A stretch of DNA of 64,000 nucleotides, from positions 1,488,001 to 1,552,000 of the forward strand of contig NZ_CP034562.1 in assembly GCF_003970675.1 (NCBI RefSeq), in the 5' to 3' direction. Position 1 is the stretch's first letter; the number at the start of each line of letters is the position of its first letter. The stretch comes from Flammeovirga pectinis. Its GTDB lineage: Bacteria > Bacteroidota > Bacteroidia > Cytophagales > Flammeovirgaceae. A program made the translations under genes and the position numbers. The notes beneath the pieces are model-generated. The model was not told where the DNA came from. It did not search any database and was given only the letters and a program-made list of their open reading frames with translations. This document shows positions 26,555-35,656 of this stretch, piece by piece.

Positions 26555-27484
26555 TTAGACGTTCATTAATGAGTCTCTTCTTCTCATTTTTCCTGCTGGA
26601 ATACCGAACATCATTTTAAATCTTCTACAGAAGTAAGCGGTGTCTTTATAACCAACTTCAGAACCAATTGCACGAATACTCTTTCTAGAAGTACGTAGTA
26701 ATTCTACGGCTTTTTCCATTCTTTGGTATTCAATGTAATCTTGAGGATTAATACCTGTCAACATTTTGAAATACTGACCTACATAATCTTCAGATACATT
26801 AGCTACATTGGCTAATATTTTATTTGATAGATCACTTGAAAGATTGTCTTTGATAAAGTTAAAGATATCAATAAGACGAGGATCTTTAAAGTAATTACTA
26901 TTTGTAGCAATTTGCTCAACAAATAATTTATTCTCTAAAACATGGCGGAATACTTCGATAACCGCATATTCAGTCAGGTTAGTAGCAATTCTATCTTTAC
27001 CTGCTTTTTCACCTAAAGATTCTTTGTAGATCTTGTTGATTGCTTCGTTAACAACATCTTGGCAAGGAATAACGAAAGGAGGGATGTCTAAAGAATTGAA
27101 GAAGTTTACAGAATCAAATGCTTTTGCATCAAATGTTACAGATGTAAAACTAGTCTGTATTGTGTGAATAGAGACATCGTCAGTGATTTTTCTTAAATAA
27201 GAATCTCTATCATTGATAAAGCTTTCATTTGTTACTTCAGTGACATCAGTATTACCAAAAGCAATCTCTACAGATTTACCTCCTGGTATAAATACTAAGT
27301 CGCCTTTTTGAGCAACTTCATTTTCGCTTATTGCGATAACACCCTCTTTAACCTGAATTAAAGTGTTTTGGACATCATAAAAGTTTGAAACTTTTACAGA
27401 GCGGATAACATTTAAGCTGTTCGATCTTATAAACTTGATGTTTAAAGATTCGATGATTTTGTTGTAATCTTCAATCATAGTCAT
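26555..27484 (-). CDS. AraC-family transcriptional regulator
   Basis: 309 residues. The C-terminal ~100 residues hold two helix-turn-helix motifs: LANVANVSEDYVGQYFKMLTGINPQDYI, and SIRAIGSEVGYKDTAYFCRRFKMMFGIPAGKMRR, the classic AraC end. The N-terminal part (1-200) resembles a cupin-like sensor (GVIAISENEVAQKGDLVFIPGG) but has no recognisable metal or sugar motif. It is monocistronic with a terminator, and lies between ispG and the flavin reductase operon, which it could control. Ligand and targets unknown. Confidence 0.88.
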   Translation of the reverse strand: MTMIEDYNKIIESLNIKFIRSNSLNVIRSVKVSNFYDVQNTLIQVKEGVIAISENEVAQKGDLVFIPGGKSVEIAFGNTDVTEVTNESFINDRDSYLRKITDDVSIHTIQTSFTSVTFDAKAFDSVNFFNSLDIPPFVIPCQDVVNEAINKIYKESLGEKAGKDRIATNLTEYAVIEVFRHVLENKLFVEQIATNSNYFKDPRLIDIFNFIKDNLSSDLSNKILANVANVSEDYVGQYFKMLTGINPQDYIEYQRMEKAVELLRTSRKSIRAIGSEVGYKDTAYFCRRFKMMFGIPAGKMRRRDSLMNV

Positions 27485-27850
27485 TTGTAATTAAAAAGGA
27501 GAAATAACTACAGTACTAGCTGTTGGGTTAGACATTAGTTATACAAAATGTACAATTTCTTCTTTTATAATAGTGTTTATTTACCTTATGAAAATAGGAA
27601 TAAAACTATGTCATTAATAGTTAATAATAGTTCCATTACATAAATAAACTAATAATGAATCTTAAAATCAAGCATTATTTTATCTTTTTTTAATTATAGA
27701 CAAATAGACTATCTTGAATTAGTGCAAAAATCTATGAAAATTTTCACTTTTTGAAAGAATAGTGATAAAAGATTATTTAAAGAATTCCATAAAAAAAGTT
27801 CAACTTAGAAAAACACAGTATTTACCTATGCAGTCTAAATTGAACTATTA
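27485..27850. other. Gap between AraC-family gene and flavin reductase
   Basis: 366 bases. The left part is the AraC upstream region, with the palindromic stretch ACAGTACTAGCTGT near 27510-27523. The right end holds the terminator of the flavin reductase operon. Otherwise AT-rich with no gene seen. Confidence 0.45.
27790..27846 (-). terminator. Intrinsic terminator of flavin reductase operon
   Basis: 13-bp stem 27797-27809 / 27834-27846 with one G-T pair and a 24-nt loop; on the - strand it is followed by TTTTTT. Confidence 0.75.
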
Positions 27851-28348
27851 TTATTTAATTGTAGTGTAATTTCCTTGTCCGTAAAGCAAAGGTTTCGCTT
27901 CATTCTCCTCGTTCAGCTCTATATTGATCATTTTCCCAACAAAAATACTATGTGAGAAACCATTATGACTCTCAGCAAGCTCACAATGTATATTTACAAG
28001 TGCATTATCTAAATTATAAAAATCGTTTTTAAGCTTCCAGTCTCCCAAAGAAAATTTATCTTCTCCATGAAGTCCTTTATAACCTGCAAAACAATTAGAG
28101 ATTTCAGTCATCTCTTCAGAAAGTATGTGCACAGAAAAAACTTTATTCTGTGTTACCTGTTCGTGAAAATCACTTTTTTTGTTTACACATACAACCAAAC
28201 TAGGAGGTGTGTCTGATAGAGAGGATACGGCTGTAGCAGTGATGCCATTCTTGCCTGCAACTCCATTTGTACTTACAACTGTTACGGTAGCTGTAAGGTG
28301 TTTCATAGCAGCTTTAAATAAAGTCGTATCCATTGTTTCTATTTGCAT
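27851..28348 (-). CDS. Flavin reductase-like (HpaC-type) FMN-binding protein
   Basis: 165 residues. Family marks: FKAAMKHLTATVTVVST at the start, NGITATAVSSLSDTPPSLVVCVNK in the flavin-binding part, FSVHILSEEM, then HSIFVGKM near the end. Proteins of this fold reduce FMN or FAD with NAD(P)H to supply monooxygenases, or bind FMN in other reductases. No partner oxygenase is nearby. It begins 7 bases after the GAF/PAS sensor stop on the same strand, an uncommon pairing that hints at redox or flavin signalling; inference. Confidence 0.88.
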   Translation of the reverse strand: MQIETMDTTLFKAAMKHLTATVTVVSTNGVAGKNGITATAVSSLSDTPPSLVVCVNKKSDFHEQVTQNKVFSVHILSEEMTEISNCFAGYKGLHGEDKFSLGDWKLKNDFYNLDNALVNIHCELAESHNGFSHSIFVGKMINIELNEENEAKPLLYGQGNYTTIK

Positions 28349-28355
28349 TGATCGT

Positions 28356-30242
28356 TTAATTCTTTTTTCTTAATTCTTGATGAAGTTTACCAATTTCAAC
28401 TTCAAGTTCAATAACTCTCTTTTGAGCGGTGTTTAATTCTGATTTAGTATTAATCATCATCATCAAGCTTTCTTTCATGGCTTTTTCTTGTTCAGCCAAT
28501 TGTTCATTTCTGATTTGAGCTTTGTCTAATAAAATCCTTAACTCTTTTTCTTTTTTATCTTGATCAGAAATATCTTGTATATAAGCTATTCTTCTAAGCT
28601 CGTTATTTGTTGTAATTTCTGTGATAAACACTAAAGCGGTAAAAACTTCACCAGAAGTACGCTTCAGTTTCATAGTCTTTCTATTATTCAGTGCTCTATC
28701 GTAAGTTTTACCAAGAACATCTTGAATGTTTTGACCTTCTGCTACAATACCTATTTGGAATATATGTGATGCAGCCGGGTTTAATCTCAGAATATTACCG
28801 TTTTCATCAAAAGCAATCATAGCATCCATTGCTCTTTCAAAGAAAAGTAAACTTTCTTCTTCTTGAGCCTCAAGTTGTTGCTGTTTAATTTCCATCTCTC
28901 TTTTTGTATCTTCTAAAAGAAGCATACTTTCTTTAAGAGATTCTTCTTTCAATTTTAATTGCTCATTTGTTCTTTGCGATTCATCAAGAAGTTCGTTTGT
29001 TCTTACTGTAGAATTAATAGTTCTAATAGTAAGTGCAATAGAAGGAGCGATCTCTATTAAGAGTGATTTTTCTTGTTCGTTAAACCCTTTTAATGAGGCA
29101 ACTTCAATTACTCCAACAACATCATTTTTAATAGCCAAAGGAACAATGTATATGTTTTTTGGTAGTGCTTCTCCCAACCCAGATTGAATTGGAGTATAGT
29201 CATCAGGAATAGATTCTATTAATGTTGGAGAGTTTTTTAGAAAGACTTCCCCAACCTGACCTTCTCCTTTGTTATAGGTATCTCCAACTTTTTTTCTTCT
29301 ATGTTGACTATAACAAGCAGTAATTTCAAGCTTTTCAGTTTCTACATTGTATAAATAAAATGCACCTAAAGTTGCTTGCATATACTCTGTAATCTCTCTA
29401 AGTGTTTTAGTACTTAATTTATTAATATCTTTTACAGATAAAAGTAGCTCAGAAATAGAAGATAAACCAGATGCAATCCATCCTTGGCTTTCTACATTTT
29501 CTTTCTGAATTCTTACCTGATCTCTCATAGAGATTAAAAGGTTACCAAGTATGTCATTTTCATGAATATTATATTCTTCATATAATTTGCCGTTTTCAAT
29601 ATCCTGAGCAAGTTTGGTGTTCTCATCAATGTGCATCTGATCTTCTAAGAAAATTGCATAACGTGCATTTCTAAAAGATTGGTTTTTTAATTGATTTGAA
29701 ATAAACATACAAACCCCATAAAAGAATAGAGTAACTAAAGGGACTGAAACTAAACCTCTAAAAGAACGTGTTTCAATACTAGTGTTTATCAGTTCTGTTA
29801 ACCACATATCTGTACCTAATAATGCCATTGATATATACATCAATAAGGTCATCATAAAATATACAGTAATTAGCGTCCAACTTTGATAAAGCGTAATTAG
29901 CGCAAGAACACCAAAAAAGGCAAATTGAGCATAAGGTGTATGCGGGGCAACAATTAGATATTGTAACTGGAATAGAAAAAATGTAAATGCCAATACATAT
30001 CTAGGAGTAGTAGAACTTGTTCCAGAATAAAGTAAAATGAAATACACAAAGCTACTCGCTAAAGCAAGACCAAGTGCTAAAATCCAATTTCCAGATTCAA
30101 AAGATAATCCAATCGCCAAAGTAAACATACCCAGAAGGGTATACTGCATAGCACGATCTAATCGTTTGAAATTCTCTGAATAATAACCTTCAACGCGTTC
30201 GCGGGAGGGTGTATATTTATCAACTTCTTGTTGAATTGACAT
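28356..30242 (-). CDS. Membrane GAF-PAS sensor protein without kinase or other output domain
   Basis: 628 residues. About six membrane helices in residues 30-190, a HAMP-like or linker segment (about 205-235, HENDILGNLLISMRDQV), a GAF domain (about 260-400, LGAFYLYNVETEKLEIT to GVIEVASLKGF), a coiled coil (410-460), a PAS domain (about 465-565, FFERAMDAMIAFDENGNILRLNPAASHIF) and a second coiled coil to the end. No histidine-kinase, GGDEF or SpoIIE domain follows. Output would have to go through a partner, perhaps via the coiled coils. In an apparent operon with flavin reductase (7-base gap) and, 41 bases upstream, DUF4249. Confidence 0.82.
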   Translation of the reverse strand: MSIQQEVDKYTPSRERVEGYYSENFKRLDRAMQYTLLGMFTLAIGLSFESGNWILALGLALASSFVYFILLYSGTSSTTPRYVLAFTFFLFQLQYLIVAPHTPYAQFAFFGVLALITLYQSWTLITVYFMMTLLMYISMALLGTDMWLTELINTSIETRSFRGLVSVPLVTLFFYGVCMFISNQLKNQSFRNARYAIFLEDQMHIDENTKLAQDIENGKLYEEYNIHENDILGNLLISMRDQVRIQKENVESQGWIASGLSSISELLLSVKDINKLSTKTLREITEYMQATLGAFYLYNVETEKLEITACYSQHRRKKVGDTYNKGEGQVGEVFLKNSPTLIESIPDDYTPIQSGLGEALPKNIYIVPLAIKNDVVGVIEVASLKGFNEQEKSLLIEIAPSIALTIRTINSTVRTNELLDESQRTNEQLKLKEESLKESMLLLEDTKREMEIKQQQLEAQEEESLLFFERAMDAMIAFDENGNILRLNPAASHIFQIGIVAEGQNIQDVLGKTYDRALNNRKTMKLKRTSGEVFTALVFITEITTNNELRRIAYIQDISDQDKKEKELRILLDKAQIRNEQLAEQEKAMKESLMMMINTKSELNTAQKRVIELEVEIGKLHQELRKKN

Positions 30243-30283
30243 AATAAAAAATCTATTGTCTATATATAACTTACCCCGTTATA

Positions 30284-31279
30284 TTACTTTTCTTCGTAAG
30301 GGGGCTTAGTTTTAATACGAAATCCTTTGCTAGATATTGCAGACCCACAAAAAACTCCTACAACTAAACCATCACTTTTACTGTCTAAAGCAAGAATATT
30401 TGATGGGACATTTGCTAATGGTGTAGCAAAAAGCCCTCCATTTGACATTTGTGATTTGGCTTGACTCATAAAATCAAATGCATTTTCTGTCATAGAATGA
30501 ATTTCACAATACACAGAATCATTAATTTGATAGAGTGGTTTCTTCGCTTCTTGCTCATCGTCAGATAGTCTTGGGTTAATACTATTTCTAACAGGAGGAA
30601 TAAAATAAGTATCTTCTTTTATTACATCTCCATAATCACTTCTGCCGGGAGTAATATCAAAAGCAAGAGACATTTCATTCGATTTATTTAAAAGCGAATC
30701 GTTTTTCCATGTCTTTATCCAATAGCAATCAGCAGGACCAGCAAAATCTTTAGCCCAAAGTTCTCCATAAATTACTTCGGGGTAATCATCAGATGCTACT
30801 TGAGTCTTAAAAGTAAGAGAGTCAATCACTGGTGTTCTCTCTAAAGAAGTAAATGCTTCGAAATGAACGTCTACGCCAGTAAATTCAGCAGTCACTTCTA
30901 AACGGTAATAGTTATTGTACAAACCATCACTGTCTCTGTCAAAATCAGAAGGACGCTGTCTTACTAATAAAGTATCTGCTAAAGTTGCAGGGGTCCAAGT
31001 GTAATATCCATCTTTGTCATAAGTGAAATCCATTGTCGTGTTATTGACAAGGTTATGTATTTTGACAGTTGCGTTCTCTACATATGGAGGAGCATCAGAA
31101 TTAAAATAACCTGTGGTAGATACTAAGCGTATTTTTTGTGTCTCAAATTTATTATTGATCCACCCATCTACAACTATTTGAGGTCTCCCAGTGGCTAAAT
31201 CTACAGTAATTACATCTTCACAAGATATTAAGGTGAAAATGAAAAAGTAGATGATATATTGAATATTTTTGAATGTCAT
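30284..31279 (-). CDS. DUF4249 lipoprotein, partner of TonB receptor
   Basis: Start set at 31279 (MTFKNIQYIIYFFIFTLISC), giving a lipoprotein signal with lipobox LISC; the frame to 31291 overlaps the upstream gene. 331 residues, beginning after Cys with EDVITVDLATGRPQIVVDGWINN, which matches the DUF4249 pattern (Ig-like fold, E-x-x-I-D, VVEG/VVDG). DUF4249 proteins are commonly encoded after TonB-dependent receptors; the receptor ends 5 bases upstream here. Probably a surface-exposed accessory for ligand capture. Confidence 0.85.
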   Translation of the reverse strand: MTFKNIQYIIYFFIFTLISCEDVITVDLATGRPQIVVDGWINNKFETQKIRLVSTTGYFNSDAPPYVENATVKIHNLVNNTTMDFTYDKDGYYTWTPATLADTLLVRQRPSDFDRDSDGLYNNYYRLEVTAEFTGVDVHFEAFTSLERTPVIDSLTFKTQVASDDYPEVIYGELWAKDFAGPADCYWIKTWKNDSLLNKSNEMSLAFDITPGRSDYGDVIKEDTYFIPPVRNSINPRLSDDEQEAKKPLYQINDSVYCEIHSMTENAFDFMSQAKSQMSNGGLFATPLANVPSNILALDSKSDGLVVGVFCGSAISSKGFRIKTKPPYEEK

Positions 31280-31284
31280 TTTAA

Positions 31285-33672
31285 TTACCATTTGAAGTTG
31301 AATGATACTGAAGGGATAATAGTTCCTATTACAGAAAGTTGAATTGCTTGGTTTGGTGCTGGTACACCTTGTCCAGGTCTTTCTGTGTCTGGTTGAAAAT
31401 AAATAGAGTAAGGGTTTTTACGAGCATAAGTATTGTAAAAGCCAAATACCCAATAATGTTCCCATCTTCTTTCGGGTTTCTTTTTACCATTTAAAGTGGC
31501 AGATATATCTAATCTATGGTAGTAAGGTATTCTTTGATTATTTCTTACACCATCTACATTATGAGGGATTCCATACCCTTGCACCTGTATTTGGTTTGTA
31601 GGGAATGTACTCGGAGTACCCGTAACAAAAGAGAAGTTACCAGATAGTGACCATCTCTCGTTGATATCATAAAAAGTACTTACTGTTAAGTTGTGTGCTT
31701 GGTCAAATCGAGTAGGGTAATATTCACCTAAGTTAATGCCGTCTGTTTTTTGCTCAGATCTTGCCAAAGTATAACTAATCCAACCCGTAAAACGTCCTTT
31801 ATTCTTTTTAAGGTAAAGTTCTAAACCGTAAGCTTGTCCAGTAGAGTTTAGTAAATCACCTTCTAAATATTGATTTAAGAGAAGGTCTGCACCATCAATA
31901 TAATCAATTAGGTTTTTCATTGGTTTATAATATACCTCAGTAGAAAGTTCAAATGTGTTGTCTTTTAAATTCTTGAAATACCCTAGTGCATATTGATCAC
32001 CAACTTGTGGTTTTATATTGTTAGTACTAGGAGACCAAACATCTAAAGGAGATGCAGCAGTAGTATTCGAAATCAAATGAATATACTGAGCCATGTGATT
32101 GTAACTCGCTTTTATAGAATTTCGCTCGTTAAATTGGTATTTCATAGCAAAACGAGGTTCTACACTATAATAAGTCTCTACAGGCTCCCAATCGTCATAT
32201 ACTCTTTCCGATCCTGGTACAGGTTCTTTTCTAGTATTTGGAGTTGCTGCTGCTTGATAATCATAAGTTGTAACAGGTCCCATGTAAGTAAATGAACTTA
32301 ATCTAACTCCATATTGAAGTGTGATTTTTTCAGATACTTTCTGATCATTTCCTATATACAATGCATTTTCCCAACCATATTGATTTTGCAATTGAAAAGG
32401 AGGTAGCTCAGTTCCGCCACTTGTTGCAGTAGTTGTACCTGGTGAGAAATCATAAATAATAGACTGTCCACCAAAAGTAATTGTATTATTCTTTCCTACA
32501 TACCAAGTAAATTCAGGTTTGAAAGAGTATGTTTTAACTCTTGAGTCCCAGTTGAAAGAATCCGTATCGTTTTGAGAAACACCTAATGCATAATCATAAT
32601 CTGAAATATAGAAAGTGATATTAGAAAATAGTTTATCATTAAATAAATGATTCCATCTAAAAGTACCCGTTACATTACCCCAACTTGAATTAAATACCGT
32701 TGATGATCCAAATTGATCACGTCCCCAATATCCAGATAAAAATATTTTGTTATTCTCATTGATGTCATAATTGATCTTTGCAGTCAAATCCCAAAAATTA
32801 AATTTAGAACCTGCTAGATCATCACTTAAAAAAGGTTTAGCTAGAATATCTATATAAGATCTACGTCCAGCAATTAGGAAAGACATTTTATCTTTAATAA
32901 TTGGAGCTTCTACAGTTAATCTACTAAAAATAGCACCAATACCACCTTGAACTTGTAGCTTTTTAGAGTTCCCTTCTTTCATTCTAACATCTAGAATAGA
33001 AGAAATACGGCCACCGTATTGTGCAGGAATACCACCTTTAATTAACTTTACATCTTTAACGGCATCTGGGTTAAATACAGAGAAAAAACCGAAAAGGTGA
33101 GAAGAATTAAAAACGGGAGCTTCATCTAATAATACAAGGTTTTGTCCTATACCGCCACCTCTAACATTAAAACCTGTAGCACCTTCACCAACTGTACTAA
33201 CACCTGGTAATAATTGAATAGATTTAATTACATCAACCTCTCCTAAGAGTGCAGGGACTTTAAGAATAGTTTCAATATCCATTTTTTGTGTACTCATTTG
33301 TACATCAGATACATTGGCGTCTTCTCTTTCACCTGTTACTACAATTTCGTCGAGTTCGACATCCATTGTTTCTAACTCGATAGATAATTTCTGATTTTTA
33401 TCTAAAATTACCTTCTGCAAAGATGTTTTGTAACCAATATACTTGATAATAATATTGTATTCTCCTTCTTTGAGTGATAAAGAGAAAAATCCATAAGGGT
33501 TCGTCACAACACCGTCAGTTGTACCTTCGGCATAAACGGTTGCCCCAATTAAAGTTTCTCCATTAGTGGCATCTTTAATAAATCCACTTACTGTGTAATC
33601 TTTAGTTTGTCCAAGTACTTGTAAGGACAATAGGAGAGATAAGATTAAGAGTGATAGTCTTGTTTTATACAT
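31285..33672 (-). CDS. TonB-dependent receptor with carboxypeptidase-like N-terminal domain
   Basis: Start chosen at 33672 (MYKTRLSLLILSLLLSLQVLGQ signal) rather than the frame start at 33708. 795 residues: regulatory-like domain (about 22-105, GFIKDATNGETLIGATVYAEG), plug (about 115-220, with LLPGVSTVGEGATGFNVRGGG and LVLLDEAPVFNSSHLFGFFS), barrel to a terminal KW. Sequence differs clearly from the two paralogues at 14941 and 19224. It is followed by DUF4249, GAF/PAS and flavin reductase in the same direction. Ligand unknown. Confidence 0.92.
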   Translation of the reverse strand: MYKTRLSLLILSLLLSLQVLGQTKDYTVSGFIKDATNGETLIGATVYAEGTTDGVVTNPYGFFSLSLKEGEYNIIIKYIGYKTSLQKVILDKNQKLSIELETMDVELDEIVVTGEREDANVSDVQMSTQKMDIETILKVPALLGEVDVIKSIQLLPGVSTVGEGATGFNVRGGGIGQNLVLLDEAPVFNSSHLFGFFSVFNPDAVKDVKLIKGGIPAQYGGRISSILDVRMKEGNSKKLQVQGGIGAIFSRLTVEAPIIKDKMSFLIAGRRSYIDILAKPFLSDDLAGSKFNFWDLTAKINYDINENNKIFLSGYWGRDQFGSSTVFNSSWGNVTGTFRWNHLFNDKLFSNITFYISDYDYALGVSQNDTDSFNWDSRVKTYSFKPEFTWYVGKNNTITFGGQSIIYDFSPGTTTATSGGTELPPFQLQNQYGWENALYIGNDQKVSEKITLQYGVRLSSFTYMGPVTTYDYQAAATPNTRKEPVPGSERVYDDWEPVETYYSVEPRFAMKYQFNERNSIKASYNHMAQYIHLISNTTAASPLDVWSPSTNNIKPQVGDQYALGYFKNLKDNTFELSTEVYYKPMKNLIDYIDGADLLLNQYLEGDLLNSTGQAYGLELYLKKNKGRFTGWISYTLARSEQKTDGINLGEYYPTRFDQAHNLTVSTFYDINERWSLSGNFSFVTGTPSTFPTNQIQVQGYGIPHNVDGVRNNQRIPYYHRLDISATLNGKKKPERRWEHYWVFGFYNTYARKNPYSIYFQPDTERPGQGVPAPNQAIQLSVIGTIIPSVSFNFKW

Positions 33673-34027
33673 AAAAAGAGATGTAGAAAGATATAATAGT
33701 TCCTTCAAAAAACTGTGTAGAATTTGTTAAATATAAAATCTAAGAGTTTACTTTTTTAAATGATGTAGATTGACAATAGTTTAAACAGAGATACACAGTT
33801 CTTTTGAAAATCAAATATCAAATAAAAAATGTTTTGTGAGAAACATTTTCAATAAAATGAGTAATTCCATCTATGAAAAGTTGATTTTAACCTATTAAAA
33901 TCATCAAAGAGGATATACTAATTACTAATCTGACATTAATTTGTTTTAAAATTAAAAAAATAAATGATTGTGAAGAGTTTCTTTTTTAAATTAGTTAGAT
34001 AAACATATAAAATTGACCCACACATAG
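33673..34027. other. Divergent gap between TonB receptor and glpD
   Basis: 355 bases, AT-rich, no gene found. Promoters for both directions must lie here; near matches to TAnnTTTG exist (for example around 33942-33950, one base short) but no perfect pair with TTG was found. Confidence 0.4.
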
Positions 34028-35584
34028 ATGATGAACAGAAAAAAGATGTTATCGCAAGTAGAAGCAACAACGTTGTTTGATGTGATAGTTATCGGCGGAG
34101 GAGCTTCTGGATTAGGAACTGCTCTTGATAGTACTTTAAGAGGGTACAAAACATTATTATTAGAGAAAGATGATTTTGCAAAAGGTACTTCAAGCAGAAG
34201 TACAAAGCTTGCTCATGGCGGAGTGCGTTATTTAAAGCAAGGTGATGTTGGTATGGTGAGAGAAGCATTGCGTGAACGTGGGTTGATGAAAGAAAATGCA
34301 CCTCATTTAGTGCATGACCAAAAGTTTATTGTTCCTGTTTATGATTGGTGGGATGCACCTTTATATACTACAGGATTAAAAGTATATGATGTAATGGCTG
34401 GAAGTCTAGGTTTGGGTAAATCAGAAATGATCTCAAAAGAAAAGACTTTAAAACATATTCCAAACCTTAGTCAAGATGGTTTAATTGGAGGAGTAAGATA
34501 TTATGACGGTCAGTTTGATGATGCTCGATTGGCGATAACATTAGCACAAACTATCTCAGATTTTGAAGGCAATCTTCTTAATTATGCTGAGGTAGTTGGG
34601 TTAGAAAAAGATGAACTTGATAAAGTTGATGGCGTACGTTTTATTGATAGTGAAACAGGTACTGAGCATGTTGTTAAAGGAACTACTGTAGTAAATGCAA
34701 CAGGCGTTTTTGTAGATCAGATTTTAAGTATGGACGATAAAAACCATAAACCTGTAGTTTCGCCAAGTCAAGGAGTACATATTATTTTAGATAAAGAGTT
34801 TTTAAAAGGAGCTTCGTCTATAATGGTACCTAGAACTAGTGATGGTAGAGTATTGTTTGCTGTTCCCTGGTACGATAAAATTGTAGTTGGAACAACAGAT
34901 ACACCGCTAGATTCTATAGATGCTGAACCAAGAGCATTAGAAGAAGAAATTGAGTTTATTCTAAAAACAGCAGGGCAATATTTACAAAAAGCACCTAAAA
35001 GATCTGATGTAAGAAGTGTCTTTGCAGGTTTGCGACCTTTAGTAAAGAAACAAGAAGTTGAGACAAAAAATATTTCTCGATCACATAAGATTCTCGTTAA
35101 TAAGTCAAGTTTAATTACGATAGTAGGTGGTAAATGGACAACTTATAGACAGATGGCAGAGGATGCTGTTGATACAATCGAGAAAGTAGCTCATATTCCA
35201 TCAGTAAAGTGTATTACAAAAGATTTACTATTACATGGGTACCAACAGGGAGCAGACCGTTTAGATGTAAAAAGTGTTTATGGAAATGATTTACCAAAAA
35301 TAGAAGCATTAATTACAGAAGCACCTAAGTTAGGAGTTGAGATCCATTCCGATTTACCTTACCGATTTGCAGATGTTTATTGGGGAGTGAAAAATGAAAT
35401 GGCAAGAACGGTAGAAGATGTTTTAGCAAGGCGTACAAGAAGTTTACTTTTAAATGCGTGTGCAAGTATTGAAGCTGCTCCTGAAGTTGCTAAAATGATG
35501 GCAGGGATATTAGGAAAAGATGAAGTTTGGGTTGATAATCAAATTGAAGAATATACCACCTTGGCAAAAGGATATATGTGCTAG
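34028..35584 (+). CDS. glpD: Glycerol-3-phosphate dehydrogenase (FAD-dependent)
   Basis: 518 residues. N-terminal dinucleotide fold FDVIVIGGGASGLGTALD, then LEKDDFAKGTSSRSTKLAHGGVRYL, typical of GlpD; middle QGVHIILDKEF and VVGTTDTP; FAGLRPLVKK and the C-terminal helical domain with RRTRSLLLNA. It oxidises glycerol-3-phosphate to dihydroxyacetone phosphate and feeds electrons to quinones as a peripheral membrane enzyme. No glpK or glpF is adjacent. A long bidirectional terminator follows. Confidence 0.95.
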   Translation: MMNRKKMLSQVEATTLFDVIVIGGGASGLGTALDSTLRGYKTLLLEKDDFAKGTSSRSTKLAHGGVRYLKQGDVGMVREALRERGLMKENAPHLVHDQKFIVPVYDWWDAPLYTTGLKVYDVMAGSLGLGKSEMISKEKTLKHIPNLSQDGLIGGVRYYDGQFDDARLAITLAQTISDFEGNLLNYAEVVGLEKDELDKVDGVRFIDSETGTEHVVKGTTVVNATGVFVDQILSMDDKNHKPVVSPSQGVHIILDKEFLKGASSIMVPRTSDGRVLFAVPWYDKIVVGTTDTPLDSIDAEPRALEEEIEFILKTAGQYLQKAPKRSDVRSVFAGLRPLVKKQEVETKNISRSHKILVNKSSLITIVGGKWTTYRQMAEDAVDTIEKVAHIPSVKCITKDLLLHGYQQGADRLDVKSVYGNDLPKIEALITEAPKLGVEIHSDLPYRFADVYWGVKNEMARTVEDVLARRTRSLLLNACASIEAAPEVAKMMAGILGKDEVWVDNQIEEYTTLAKGYMC

Positions 35585-35595
35585 ATTAAAATTAG

Positions 35596-35644
35596 AGCAT
35601 AAAAAAACCACTGTTTACGAACTAAACAGTGGTTTTTTTATGCT
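35596..35644. terminator. Bidirectional terminator between glpD and pafA
   Basis: Perfect 22-bp arms (35596-35617 / 35623-35644) around a 5-nt loop, including A-run and T-run in the stem. Confidence 0.92.
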
Positions 35645-35656
35645 ATATCAATCCAA

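Noticed and set aside
27510-27523. ACAGTACTAGCTGT before the AraC-family gene, similar to the rpsA loop (GTACTAGCT)
   Set aside because: Only 9 shared bases and in the opposite orientation relative to its gene, without flanking stems like those at rpsA; probably chance.
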